From assembly GCA_024663395.1 (NCBI GenBank), contig JANFAH010000016.1, forward strand, positions 496,001 to 560,000: DNA of 64,000 bases, given 5' to 3'. The position numbers and the translations under genes were made by a program. Numbering within the stretch: the first letter of the stretch is position 1; every line of letters begins with the position of its first letter. This DNA is from Pisolithus tinctorius. Taxonomy: Eukaryota > Basidiomycota > Agaricomycetes > Boletales > Pisolithaceae. Below the pieces are notes generated by a model. That model ran no database searches, was not told the DNA's origin, and saw only the letters and a program-made list of their open reading frames with translations. This document shows positions 33,952-44,890 of the stretch, piece by piece.

Positions 33952-34989
33952 GAATAGGTAATAGATAGTACCTAGAATTAGTAATTGTCAGTAATGGGTG
34001 AGATTTGTGCTCAACTCAAAAAGGGAGGTTCTTGCTGGAGAAAGAAGTGTAGTAAAAGTGTAAAAAATGCGAACTAGAAATGAATACTTAGCTCTGTCTG
34101 TCCAATACCTTCTGCCAGTCCTCCTGGCACTTTGGGTACTCCCCAAAGTAATAAATCTAACCTCAAAAACTCACCAAAATGTGAGACTATATCACCCTAC
34201 TACTGAGGGCCTCTGACATGGATTGGTTCCTTGATAAACTGAACTCACACAAACACAGCACACATGCTTAGTCAGCAATGCAGCCACTTGCCACTAAGTC
34301 CAGTGGTACAAACATGAAAACAAAAGCAAGAAACAAAACAAGTTCCCCAACCCCTAAACTCCTGGCCAAGATGAATTCTCCTAGGGAACTTGAACTCGTT
34401 CCCTACATCTGAGGGGTGGTTTAGAACTCAACCATCCTCAGTTGCTCTCCTCCTCACATGAACATCCTCACCCTTGCATCTGCTTCCCTCAACCTCACCA
34501 CATATCCTCACCCTCAAACTCCCTCAACTTCACCATGCCTCCCTCACTCTCTACCCTCATGCCCTTCAAACATGACTCTTCACCCTCTAACCTTCTCACT
34601 ACCTGAACACGACTCCCTTCTTTCCCAAGACCCACCACCTGGCCTCTTGAACATGCACCCTGCTTCTTGAACTCCTCATCCTCCTTGCAGACAACCCCTT
34701 TGACCCTCAATCACTCCACAGCCCCCAAGTTCCTCAAACTGAATGACCACAGAGGTAACTCTGAGCATGCAAACAAGTGAGTAATAAATCGAGTGAAGGG
34801 TAGAGTAGTGGCTGCTCCTTGAGGCACAGTTTTCAGCCCTCTACAAAGCATCTTGAATACATATATGTACCTAAAAAGACTCTGGGACTTTCTCTATGCC
34901 ACCCTTTTCATTCTTGTACCATCAACTCTCTGTGTGCATGCATGCTTGACTCCTCATACTTTGTCTGGCACTTCATCTGGTGGGCGAAG
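33952..34989. other. No recognisable gene; pyrimidine-rich tract
   Basis: No domain was seen. From about 34440 to 34740 the plus strand is strikingly C/T-rich with repeats of the form cctcacc and ccctcaa, giving strong strand asymmetry. The remainder is stop-dense. Confidence 0.45.
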
Positions 34990-35959
34990 CCCTTGTGCTA
35001 AGTGTCACTGAGTGACTTTGAGTTGCCCATCTTCGTTCACTACCTTTTCACTGCTAGAAACAAAGTACTTCAACATAGCATATGTTCAAGCTCTAATAAA
35101 ACCTATCACCTTAGCTCTGTAGATCCTCAAGCTCTCTTCAGTGATAGGTTGTTGACCCCAATGGGTGTAGGCACTGACTTCTTTTGACCCTAAGCTTTGG
35201 CCTTCGACCTCACAGTCAGGCAGATGGAGTCTTGACACTACATAAGTGCCGATGAATGGCTTCGAGCCATCCACCCCTGTCAATTGCCTTTCCCTTCATG
35301 CTAGGGACACTGTACTTCGCAGTAGAGCAGGTTCAAAACAGAATGGAACTGGGCACCTTGAACCTGCAGGCTCCTTTGCTGAGTTTCTCTTCCTGTGCAG
35401 CCACCTTTGGATCTGTGTCTTGTCACACTTGTCCCAGCTCTACATATCGCTCCTGTAGCAACCTTTCATGGCATGTGAGGTTCTCCCCTCCATCTTTGAG
35501 GCACTCTGCTTCTTCTTCATTCAACACTGGCCTCAAGAAGCTTCCATAGTTGATGCTTGTCTTTGCAACTCAGTAGTCTCCCTTGATCATAGCCAACTGT
35601 TTGTGTTTGCACTTGTCAAATACCCTAACACTAAACATTCATAAGTAACCTGTCACAAAAACAAAAGGGGATGAAGAGCACTCAGGCTCTGGGTGTGAAT
35701 TCATGTCGCTTCAAACATGTTGAGTGCTACTTTGTTTATCTGGCAGTTGATCTGCATCAAGGTGACTTAAAACTTCACCCATACTTCATAGTCCTTTGCA
35801 TATTCTAGAATAAAGAAGTCATAAGTAAAGCAGCTCAAAGTAAAAACTGAACATCAAGCTGTTGTGTTTGCTCTGCATGACTCAGATGCTTCTTGCACAC
35901 TGCACACCCTCTTGTCTACTTGAACTTGCACTGTCTTCTTCTCCTTCAGATGTCTGCAG

Positions 35960-36365
35960 TTATGCACTGAACTGGGCTATGGTAGTTGCCATGAAACCAA
36001 TTAAAATAGCAAGTTGGAAGTGGTTCTGCACTTCATCATATATCTTAGCACTGTAGATCTGTAAGTAAAATGTCACAAAAACCAAAGATGAAAATGAGCA
36101 CTTGGGCTTGGTGCATGAACTCATGTCACTTGGTATGCTTTGCATGTGCCATTGTTGTTCTGTCAGGCATTCCCTTGCTGCAAACTTTGATGCATGGCTA
36201 CACTGCTTGCCTACTTGAAACCTGGCATCAGGTACCCTTTCACTGTATCCTGCTTGCTCACCCCATTCATAGTAGTACTGTTGAGTTGCCTCATGCAACT
36301 TTGACTCTTTGGTATGCCATATCTCCTCATATGTCACTGTACTCCATTGTAGATACTGGGTTTTC
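35960..36365 (-). CDS. Two exons of the modular gene around intron 36059-36101
   Basis: The frame runs from the acceptor at 36366 (KTQYLQWSTVTYEEIWHTK) through ATQQYYYEWGEQAGYSE and SMSSCTKPK-like SSCTKPK to a clean donor, ccaag|gtgctc. The 43-nt intron ends ttttacttacag. The next exon reads IYSAKIYDEVQNHFQLAIL and stops near 35960. No family was recognised. This is the only part of the locus where two long exons flank a perfect intron without stops. Confidence 0.5.
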
Positions 36366-37153
36366 CTATGGTAACACAGCTGTGAGTGGAATGACACAAA
36401 GCAAAGGAGGGGGTATGAACCATTGAGCTCAGTGTGTGATTCTACTATGTCTCATCTTGATCAAAGGCTTGCTGTTGCTTCGAATGACCACTGTTTGGTG
36501 ATAATTCAAGCCCTTGTCACTTTGCATAGTCATTTGTATATACCCTGTACCTTCAGGCTCCATAGCCTTCACTCATACTCATTGCATACTCCTGTAAAGT
36601 CTAAGCTACAGAACACTTGTCCATTGCTTTGAGAACAGATGACAGAGTCTGTGAGTTCATGTGGGTTGAATTGTTTGCTGAATGTGGATAGGATGGATTC
36701 CATGTTGGGTGGTGGTGTGACATAGGGACTGAGTGTCCGCATGGAGCCATGTATCATGCAGTGATATTCAGTTGTGGCACATAGGGGAGGGAGAGCATGG
36801 TATAAGGATTTGCTGGACTTTGTTGTCATCTTGTTGAGGCCTAGCTTGGGTTCACTCGATGTGGCAGAAGAGTAAGGGGGATGAGGGATGAGCCTGTCCC
36901 CTCCAAGTATGTGTTTACACACGATGCTCTCTAAACAGGTGTTGTGTCAATATGCTCGAAATGCTCCATCCTCCATCCAGCAGTCTCTGGGCCTGAATGT
37001 CTCCTGGGCATCATTACATGCATTGAATGGCTTCTCCAGAGAGGGTACTCACTTGTCAACATTCACAATGTCAGTGCCAATAAACACAACACTTGTGGCA
37101 CTCATGCAGACGAGCATATGGATGCCAGCTGCAATTGCTATGTCGATGATGGC

Positions 37154-37523
37154 TCAGGTGCCCTTGATGTTGTCCTTGATGAAGACAGAGGGGTCTTCCA
37201 TGCCTGGCTCTAGTAAAACCACCCATATGACATATGTAGCATCTGCCTTGTTCAATATATCCAATGCCTCCCATTCATCTGTGACATTTCCCAAGCTAAA
37301 TGAGACACTGCCATGTCTCTGCACAATATCCAACATGGAGACAATGTCTCCCTTCACCAACTGTCTGATGGTATTCTGTCCTATGAAATTGCTTTGATCG
37401 ATAGTAAGGTGGGTGCCTTCTTCTTGAAGGGACACAGTTGCAGGGCATCCTGATCCAGACCTTTGTACTGCAGGCATTCTGAAGTTCGAAGTTCCATCAA
37501 TATCTTGTAAAAATCTGTATCCC
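37154..37523 (-). CDS. Exon block of the modular gene, unknown protein
   Basis: Begins after the acceptor at 37524 with GYRFLQDIDGTSNF and runs through SGSGCPATVSLQEEGTHLTI, NTIRQLVKGDIVSMLDIVQR and ADATYVIWVVLLEPGMEDP. It has the amphipathic alternation and low bias expected of a folded domain, unlike the surrounding repeats. After a stop near 37154, similar quality continues (AIIDIAIAAGIHMLVCMS), so the stop may be a mutation. Function unknown. Confidence 0.45.
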
Positions 37524-40108
37524 CTAAAACAACATAGTCGTAAGTATGATGCTTCAAAGAAGAAACTGAATTTAGGGCCATCAAGCCCAGCTGGCATGGT
37601 CTTGCTGCTCTCTGCATGTCATGTGTCTTGTTGCAACTTTGAAATTTGCTGTTGTGCTGCATATAGATGCATTCCTTCTTCAACATTGTCATCTATTCTA
37701 ATACAAGGTAGCTGTAAGTAAAGTGCTTGAAAGAAAAACATAAGACTTGGGCCTTCGAGCCCATTCAGCATGGCCTCAATATGCCTCATGCATCGCATGT
37801 CTTGTTGCAACTCCAAAATCCATTGTCTTGCTGTATATAGATGCATTCCTTCTTCAATGTCATCCTCTTCCCTAGGGTAAAGCCAGTGTGAGTACAACAT
37901 CCTGAAGTAAAAATGAAAAGTCAAGCTGTTGAGCTTATTCATTGTGATCCTGATGTCTCCCTTGCATTGCACTCACTCTTGTATCCTTGATGGTCATTGT
38001 TGTAAATTGAACCATAGTTTTTGTGCTTGTCTTGCTGTACTTCCATGTGTTCTTTGTACTTGTTGCTCTGTGACCTGCTGCAATCTTCCTTTTAAGTCAT
38101 CATCTACTCTAGAATAAAGTACTCATAAGTAAAACACTGTGAAACAAAAATATAAACTTGAGCCATCAGGCTCTAAGGGCATAGGCACATCTTGCAAGAC
38201 CCTATCGTCTGTGTGTTTCCTGAGCACAGTGAGTGCTCGCAATAAATGGTGAGTAGGCCTCAGTTTGAATTCGAGTGCAGCTCACTTGTACATAGCCATA
38301 GATATTGGTATCACACTCGCATGGCTGTTGCTCGCATTTCATCGTGTACATCCACTTTCCCTAGAGTAGAATAGCTGTAAGTAAAACACCCAAAAGTCAA
38401 AATGAAACTTCAAGCTTTCGAGCTCAACACCAGTCTCCACTGTGCTCCATGTCCACTGGACTGCTGTTCCTGCCTTGTGTGGCCTTTGGTCTGTGTTGAA
38501 TGTTGTTGACATTGCTGTCTCTCTTGTTGTCATTGCTTGTGCTCTTCATTGTATATATCCATTTTTCCTAGAGTAGGATGACTGTAAGTAGACTGCTATG
38601 AAATCGAAACAAAACCTTGAGCTGTATGCTCAATATCTGCACTTCTCATTCTCTGTTTCCATTGAACAGCTCTTCTGGCCTTGCACAGCCTTTGATCTGC
38701 TTCAAGCCTTGTTGTTGTCATTGTTGCTGTTGCTGTAGTCATTGTTGTTGTCATCATTGTAACTGTTGCTGTGTTATGCTGATGACTTGTATCATGTCAT
38801 GAATTGAGTGCAATGAAGCACAAGCACCTGACTGCACGAGAAGTGATGCATAATTTAACTTCACCAGTGATGGGACACTAGTCTTGGCCAACTGAAGTTG
38901 TACTGTCAAGTCCTTGTGGGTACAGTGAGCAGAGCTAACAGTGGTTGCAAAGTAGGTTTCAAATGAGGGAGTAGTACAATACATGTGGGTTTATATATGT
39001 ATGTAAAGTACTATGGAACAAACATTTGAAAACATTTGAATGTACACCTGAGTTCCCATTAAGGCATCATCAAGTCATAGTGAGTCATGCACAGCAGGAC
39101 TACATGTATAACCGCATCTGCAGAGCAGAAGGGAATGGGGGTGAACATATGATGAAAGGGACATAACCATGTATATGATGTACAGGGGCAAATAGGTACT
39201 GGGGGTACATACATCACATGACTGTGTGGATCAGGGCCACCAGTGGATCATGGCAGGAAGGGGGAATGGACATAATGTCCAGCTATAGTACAACATGGGG
39301 TAAACAGGGGAACAGATATAAAAGGAAACATACAGAATGCAAGGCCAGTCACATAGGTGACAGCTTGCAGGCAACAGAACATTGTCACTTGAAAGCATGA
39401 CAAGCACAAAACATATTGTACAAAGTCTGAAAAAGGAAACAATGTGAGCGCAGTGTAACATGCTGTTGCTAGATTTAAGCCTTCAGCTCATCCTGAACAC
39501 ACATCCCATTCGTAGTAATACTGCTGTATCATATTGTGTAGCTTCTCCTTGACAGTCCGCTGTCTTTCCTGGTAGATTGTCATAGATCCTTGAACTGCCA
39601 CTGCTTGGACATCATTTGAGCATCATCTCACACATCCACTTTTCCTGGAATAAGGTAGTTGTAAGTAAAATGTTCCAAAATCAAAACAAACCAATGAGCT
39701 GTCAAGTTCAGTGTCTGTGCTCCTCACACCCCATCTCCATTGAGTGACACTTCCACTCTCGCATGGCCATTGATCCATGCCAAGTCTAATCATCATCTTT
39801 GTTCCTTGTATCATGATCATCCAGATGTCAGTCGCTCTTTGTTGAATATAGCCATTTCCCCTAGAATAGAGTATCTGTAAGTAAAACACTATGGAATCGA
39901 AACAGAACCTTGGGCCATCAAGCCCAGTACCCATGCTTGTCGTGCCTTGTTCCCATCAAATGGCTGTCCTAGCCTCATGTGGCCTTTGATCTGTGCCAAG
40001 CATCATCATCATTGTTCTTCTTTGTACCACAGTCACTGTTTGTTGTAGATAGCTACCTTCCCTAGAATAGCATGGATGTAAGTACAGCATCTTGAAATCA
40101 AAATGAAC
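37524..40108 (-). repeat. Tandem array of exon-intron modules, about 170-250 bp each
   Basis: Eight or nine modules with intron starts near 40108, 39908, 39691, 38615, 38408, 38157, about 37920, 37746 and 37566; the spacing is 174-252 bp once the LTR-F at 38772-39460 is removed. The intron part is the best conserved piece. Exon parts align loosely; for example ..TDQRPHEARTAI.., ..TDQRPHKAGTAVQW.., ..ADQRLCKARRAVQW.. and ..ADQWLGEKGDVI.. come from four modules. Confidence 0.7.
38772..39460 (-). mobile_element. Solo LTR-F (the Gypsy-2 LTR), 689 bp
   Basis: Ends tgttatgctgatgac and gcgcagtgtaaca on the plus strand. The target duplication tgctg is at 38767-38771 and 39461-39465. On the minus strand it has a TATA-like box in catatataaaccc. 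The first 80 bases (minus sense) match the LTR fragment that follows the polypurine tract of the Gypsy-2 copy at 57178-57257, which identifies the family. Confidence 0.88.
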
Positions 40109-40156
40109 CTCTGAGCCATCGAGCTCAGTACCTGTGCTCCTCATGTCCCATTCCCA

Positions 40157-40585
40157 TCAAATGACATCTCCTTTCTCACCCAGCCATTGATCTGCACTAA
40201 GTAAAGTCATCATTGTCATCATCATTGCTATCGCACTATCCACTGCCATTGTTGCCCTTGTCCTTGTCACCATCACTTGTAACCATGGTACCTTGCACAC
40301 AGTACGTTGGTCACCCCATTCTTTGTATCCTGCAATCGCAGTGATCTTGTGTAGTTGGCTTGTAACACTAGAGTCATCAGTATATGGTACTTGAGTGCAC
40401 ATGGCCACAACGTGCAAAGCAGTCACATGACTCCACTTAGTCCTGAGTGTGTGTTTTGATAGTCTCGATGAATCCTTGAATAAAATATCTATTGCTGACA
40501 CTGTGTGGCCACAGAATATTTCGAGTGCAAGGGTGTCTACCCTTGCTGTGTGCTTCAACATTTCGACTTGCAGAATTTCTTCCAA
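40157..40585 (-). CDS. Upstream exon of the modular gene, unknown protein
   Basis: An open frame of 142 codons (VEMLKHTARVDTLALEIFCG, then SAIDILFKDSSRLSKHTLRT and VPYTDDSSVTSQLHKI) that runs into the module-type ending MMTLLSADQWLGEKGDVI. Upstream it is probably continuous with 40595-40852 (RIRIEELLRLIM), separated by one TGA where Arg is expected after CpG loss. No known domain was recognised. Confidence 0.4.
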   Translation of the reverse strand: MEEILQVEMLKHTARVDTLALEIFCGHTVSAIDILFKDSSRLSKHTLRTKWSHVTALHVVAMCTQVPYTDDSSVTSQLHKITAIAGYKEWGDQRTVCKVPWLQVMVTRTRATMAVDSAIAMMMTMMTLLSADQWLGEKGDVI

Positions 40586-40899
40586 CAGCTTCCTTCACAT
40601 GATGAGCCTCAACAGCTCCTCAATCCTGATTCTTCTTGCAATAACCCTTGACTTGGTGTGACTTGTGTGCTGTGGCATCTTGTGTGAGTCAACAACCTCT
40701 TTGTCTGCCAACCTTCTTGCTTTGGGACTGCCTGCAAGCATTTCAAGTTCTTTGACTTTGATTCTTGTGGGCTTCACCTGTTCTTCAAGCTTTGAATTCA
40801 AGTGGAATCTTCGATACAAGTGACTCATCTGCCAATTGCTGAACCTGTTCACTGACCACAGGAACCTTGACAGTGTTTTCTTTGAGACTTTGACATCTT

Positions 40900-41940
40900 A
40901 AACCAGCCATATCAGCTGATTTTGACCAAATGACCATGGTAATTACCACAAAAGCAATTACAGAATTTGTGGCAACTACCACTTCCAAATATAGACAATG
41001 CCCCCTGAGTGACAACCTCTGTTGGTGTTTGAAAAAAATTCAGATTGGAATGTTCCCACAGCAGGTTACCCTGTCACAAATATTGATAATTTGCACCTGT
41101 ACTGTGGCTATACAGATGGGCATGTGACCAGTAGATGTGATGGTCACATGATGAGTGACATAAGCAGGGATGACCCTAGATCATGTGGTTTTTAGTAATT
41201 GATTACATGATGGTGATCCTCTGGAGTGTTCTGTTATGTAATTTATCACGTGATCGTGGGAAAATATGCATGTGACTTAATCAATGTCACATGACAAGGT
41301 ATAATCATAGATCATCCAACCTATTACATGATGATCACATGTCAGTTTCTCCCCAGAACACTTGGTTATGTAATGGGTCACATGATTGTGTGACAATAGA
41401 CATGTGACCACTCCTGCAGCATCACATGACAAGGTACAATTATAGATCATGTAGCAATAACTCTCCAGACCATTGGCTTATGTAATAGGTCACATGATGG
41501 ATCATTATGTAATAGGTTGGATGATCTATGATTGTACCTTGTCATGTGACATTGATTAAGTCACATGCATATTTTCCCACGATCACGTGATAAATTACAT
41601 AACAGAACACTCCAGAGGATCACCATCATGTAATCAATTACTAAAAACCACATGATCTAGGGTCATCCCTGCTTATGTCACTCATCATGTGACCATCACA
41701 TCTACTGGTCACATGCTCATCTGTATAGCCACAGTACAGGTGCAAATTATCAATATTTGTGACAGGGTAACCTGCTGTGGGAACATTCCAATCTGAATTT
41801 TTTTCAAACACCAACAGAGGTTGTCACTCAGGGGGCATTGTCTATATTGGGAAGTGGTAGTTGCCATGAATTCTGTAACTGCTTTTGTGGTAACTACCAC
41901 ATTGCTTGGTCAAAGTCAGTAGACTCTGGTGCTTAAACTG
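40900..41940. mobile_element. Second long-inverted-repeat element
   Basis: Arms of about 400 bases (about 40926-41337 and 41508-41916) are near-perfect reverse complements around a loop of about 170 bases. Both arms carry gacaatgccccctgagtgac and the tail toward ttttgacca. Similarity weakens further out, so the exact ends and target duplication are not fixed. The inner 400 bases are unusually rich in TCACATGA/CATGTGAC words. No transposase frame is present. Confidence 0.75.
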
Positions 41941-42085
41941 AAAGTATCAGTAGCTAGTTGAGAAACTCAGAGCCAGTTCAGATACCAGTGTACAACCCAT
42001 TGCCAACACATGTGTCGGTTAACATGCCTGGGATGCTCCATGAACTACAAGGCGGAGTTTTAACCTTCCTTCCAACTATACAACA

Positions 42086-43614
42086 ATGATCGCTCATCAA
42101 TATGATGACCTCAAACCCATTATTGCTTGTATTGCTTCTGCTACACTTTGCATCATACATGTTGCTGGACTCCTTGTCCTTTTAGAATCAGATCAGGAGT
42201 CAGAAATGATGAGTAGTCACAAGTGGACCGATCCAGAGACTCACACTCTCCTTGACTACCTCATCGAACACCGGTCGGAACAAGGTGATACAGGCAACTT
42301 CAAACCCAGTGTATTTTCTAGTGCCACTGCTGCGATCGCTCCACCTAACTCGCCCCCCACAAGAACTGCTCAGCAGGCTCAAAATAAATGGCAATGGGTA
42401 AGTGGTATCCTCACACTGGTAGCCTTGACTGATATCATTATTAGCTGAAAGGGATCTATAATTCCATTGAAGGCTTCATTCAATGCCCTGGGTCTGGCTC
42501 ATGGGATGAACATTTTGGTGCCAATATTGTCACACCAGCTGAAGAGAATGTGTGGAATAGCTATGTCACAACCAATGTATGTTGTCCCCTATCATCGAGC
42601 AATATCAATACATCTAACATGAACATCAGAGCGGACGATGTATCCTGCCCTATAAAAATGTGGGATGGCCATTTTACATGAAGATGGCACAGATTACCCC
42701 ATCAGGAGGGGCACAAGGTGCTAATGTGTATGCACCATTGGAGGCTCCCTCATCCAACTGGCCCACAAATTGGCTCAAGGACGAAGATCAAGAAACGTGG
42801 CCATGTAACTTCGATGAGCCTTCCAACAGCAATATTGGCGACATGAACCCAGCTCCCTATCCCCTGTATATTGACTTCACAGCTGAATTTCCCACATTTT
42901 TTCCCAACCCTTCACACCCTGATCCACCAATGCCATCTGCATCACCCAGCATCTCAGCATCTGTTGTGGTCCCAACTCAGGGGGTGGGCACACCATTGGC
43001 CAGCATCCCAGCATACCCTCCCTTCCCAATGAAGGGACCAGGCACATCTTCGGGGAGCATCAGTAGGACTGGTAAGGAGAGATGCACCTACCTTTTCTTC
43101 TGGGCCCTATCCAACTTCATACACTTCTACCCTGCCCCCATCGCATAAACCATCTCGTGGGTCTGGTCAGTCATCTGCCTGGTCCTTTGGTCCTCCTAGG
43201 AATCAACAGCCAGTTCCGCCCAAACTCTCAGCTGGGACTGCAGTGTTTGGTCTGACTGGTGCTGTCAATCACATGACCAATCTCCTCAGTTTGATATACC
43301 ATGACAGCACAAATGCGAGTGCTGCCTCACCTGCCCCTGCCCCTGCCCCCACTGTCCAGCATGGAGCTGCCACCACTGATACTGTTGACTACCTCTCCAA
43401 GGCATTGACCCTTCTGTCCACTGAGGACTCCTCACTGCCAGTTGAGGTAGGTGCATTTATGGTGCACACTGTTACTGTAGATGAGAAGAAGGCAATGATG
43501 TACACATCCATCACAAATCCCACTCTTTGTCAAGCTGTCGCCAACCAAGAGTATCAACAATCTATCACTGGTCATCTGTGGGAAGGTGGTGTTGATCAGG
43601 GGGGACTGCTTTGA
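42086..43614 (+). CDS. PIF/Harbinger ORF1: Myb/SANT-like DNA-binding protein
   Basis: This is the accessory Myb-like protein that PIF/Harbinger transposons carry beside the transposase, where it helps bind the element ends and bring the transposase to the nucleus (established for the family). Exon 1 has WTDPETHTLLDYLIEHRSE, GNFKPSVFSSA and TAQQAQNKWQW. Intron 42398-42444 (47 nt, phase 0) leads to LKGIYNSIEGF and GSWDEHFGANI. Intron 42577-42629 (53 nt, phase 0) leads to ILPYKNVGWPFYMKM. A third intron probably starts at 43073 (gtaagg), but its acceptor is unclear. The last frame (about 43160-43614) ends in a helical region. The start could be Met at 42206, just before the domain. It converges with the transposase gene on the other strand. 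Confidence 0.75.
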
Positions 43615-44223
43615 ATTACAATGTAGCTGCATATACTTTCCATACCACCATGTATTTCTTTCATTTGTTGTTGTAATTCATGTTGTTTCAGATGACTTTT
43701 CGAGAATGATCACTGGAATAAAATCTTCACATTAAAAAATGTACATGGAGGGGCAGTATTTCCTAGGTATATTCCTCCCCACTGCTATACTCATCCTCAG
43801 TGCCATCCACATCCATGTCAGACTCATCTTCAAGGAGCTCCATGTGTCCTGCTCCCTCTCTCTCCCTCAGGATAGCCTGGTAATCGATCCACATTGCCTC
43901 TGTGATTTGATTGTGCAATACACGCACCTCTGGATGTTCTCCATTGCCTTCCAGTACACCAGGCTCCTCCAACCCATCACCACCCTGCACACCTGCATCA
44001 AACAGAGTGCCAAAGTCTTCTGGAAGTTCACCTTTGAATGGATTGTGGATGCAGATGAAATTATGAAGGGCGCAAAGCGCTGCTGGCAGCTGCGCTTGCA
44101 TCTGGAGATCGAATGGTGGAACTAGTGAAAGGATATGAAAATGACGCTTTATGACTCCAAAAATACATTCAATAACATTGCGAGCTGACACATGCTGCAA
44201 GTTAAACAATTCTTGCTTGTTTG

Positions 44224-44753
44224 TGTTAAGTACGGGGATTGTCCGGGTTGAGACCGGACCGGAGACCGAAGCGGGCGCGAGGCCGAGGGGTCGGGGTCAG
44301 AGGTGAAGTCGGGGATGCAGATGGTTTTGGACTGTTTGGACTTAGCGACTGAGGATACAGCGCTATTCCCTTGCGTGGGTCTCAGTCCGAGTCCGAGGCC
44401 GAGACGGAGTTATCAGGAGATACTTAGTTGATTTCAGACTAAGGAGTACAGGCCGAGTAACTACGAGTTTATATACCAGAAGTAACTATAGTACGGAGAC
44501 CGGTAATGCCGGTCTTGCAAAGATTGCTAAGACGATTGGTAAGGCAAGTATTAGTAATGCATGACTAAGGTAACGGAGACCAGGACAGGCAGACCGGGGA
44601 CAGGACTGGGGAAAGGACTTAACCGAAATGACAGACACTGCAAAGCAGTGTCTACCGCGCTAGACCAACTGGAGATGCGGGACGGGCAAGGCCGAGGCCG
44701 GACTGAGTGAGTGCGAGGCCGAGTCCGGCCTGGGTCGAGGCACGACTATGACA
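44224..44753 (-). repeat. 3' LTR of intact Gypsy-1
   Basis: 530 bp. Contains a tatata promoter-like box (near 44470) and the long direct similarity to 51301-51830. Confidence 0.95.
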
Positions 44754-44768
44754 GTATCCCCCTCTTAG
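44754..44768 (-). promoter_or_regulatory. Polypurine tract of Gypsy-1
   Basis: On the minus strand the bases next to the LTR read ctaagagggggatact, a purine run typical of the plus-strand priming site. The decayed copy has the same tract at 19893-19907. Confidence 0.7.
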
Positions 44769-44890
44769 GGGTCGAACCCATGAGACCCCTGCGAGGATGG
44801 TGGGCTGAGTCCGAAAATCGGCTGAGTTTAAAAAATTGATACTTGTGGTCCGCTAAGCCCTTTGCGTCTTTCTTTCACATCCTAACTATC

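Larger units (their letters stand above)
34990..40900 (-). other. Probable multi-exon gene made of repeated exon-intron modules
   Basis: Reading the minus strand, coding-looking blocks are separated by short GT..AG introns. Introns I can place are 40062-40108, 39861-39908, 39645-39691, 38568-38615, 38361-38408, 38109-38157, 37698-37746, 37524-37566, 36366-36420 and 36059-36101 (43-55 nt). Most share gttY..ttttgattt at the start and ttttacttacag..attctag at the end. The exon starts share a Y-[LI]-Q-Q pattern (NGYIQQRAT, GSYLQQTVT, GYRFLQDID, KTQYLQWST) and several ends read ELDSS or GLDGPR/K. Longer exons lie at 40157-40585, 37154-37520, 36569-36922 and 36102-36365. I do not recognise the protein. 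Some exons carry in-frame stops, so the gene may be a pseudogene. A solo LTR-F (38772-39460) splits one module. Confidence 0.5.

Noticed and set aside
35240..35300. tRNA-like hairpin around atggcttcgagccatcc
   Set aside because: No acceptor stem or anticodon arm could be folded around it; it fits an exon of the modular gene better.
41709..41900. A pair of near-identical small proteins on opposite strands at 40930 and 41709
   Set aside because: They are the same sequence read from the two arms of the hairpin element; no coding signal beyond that.
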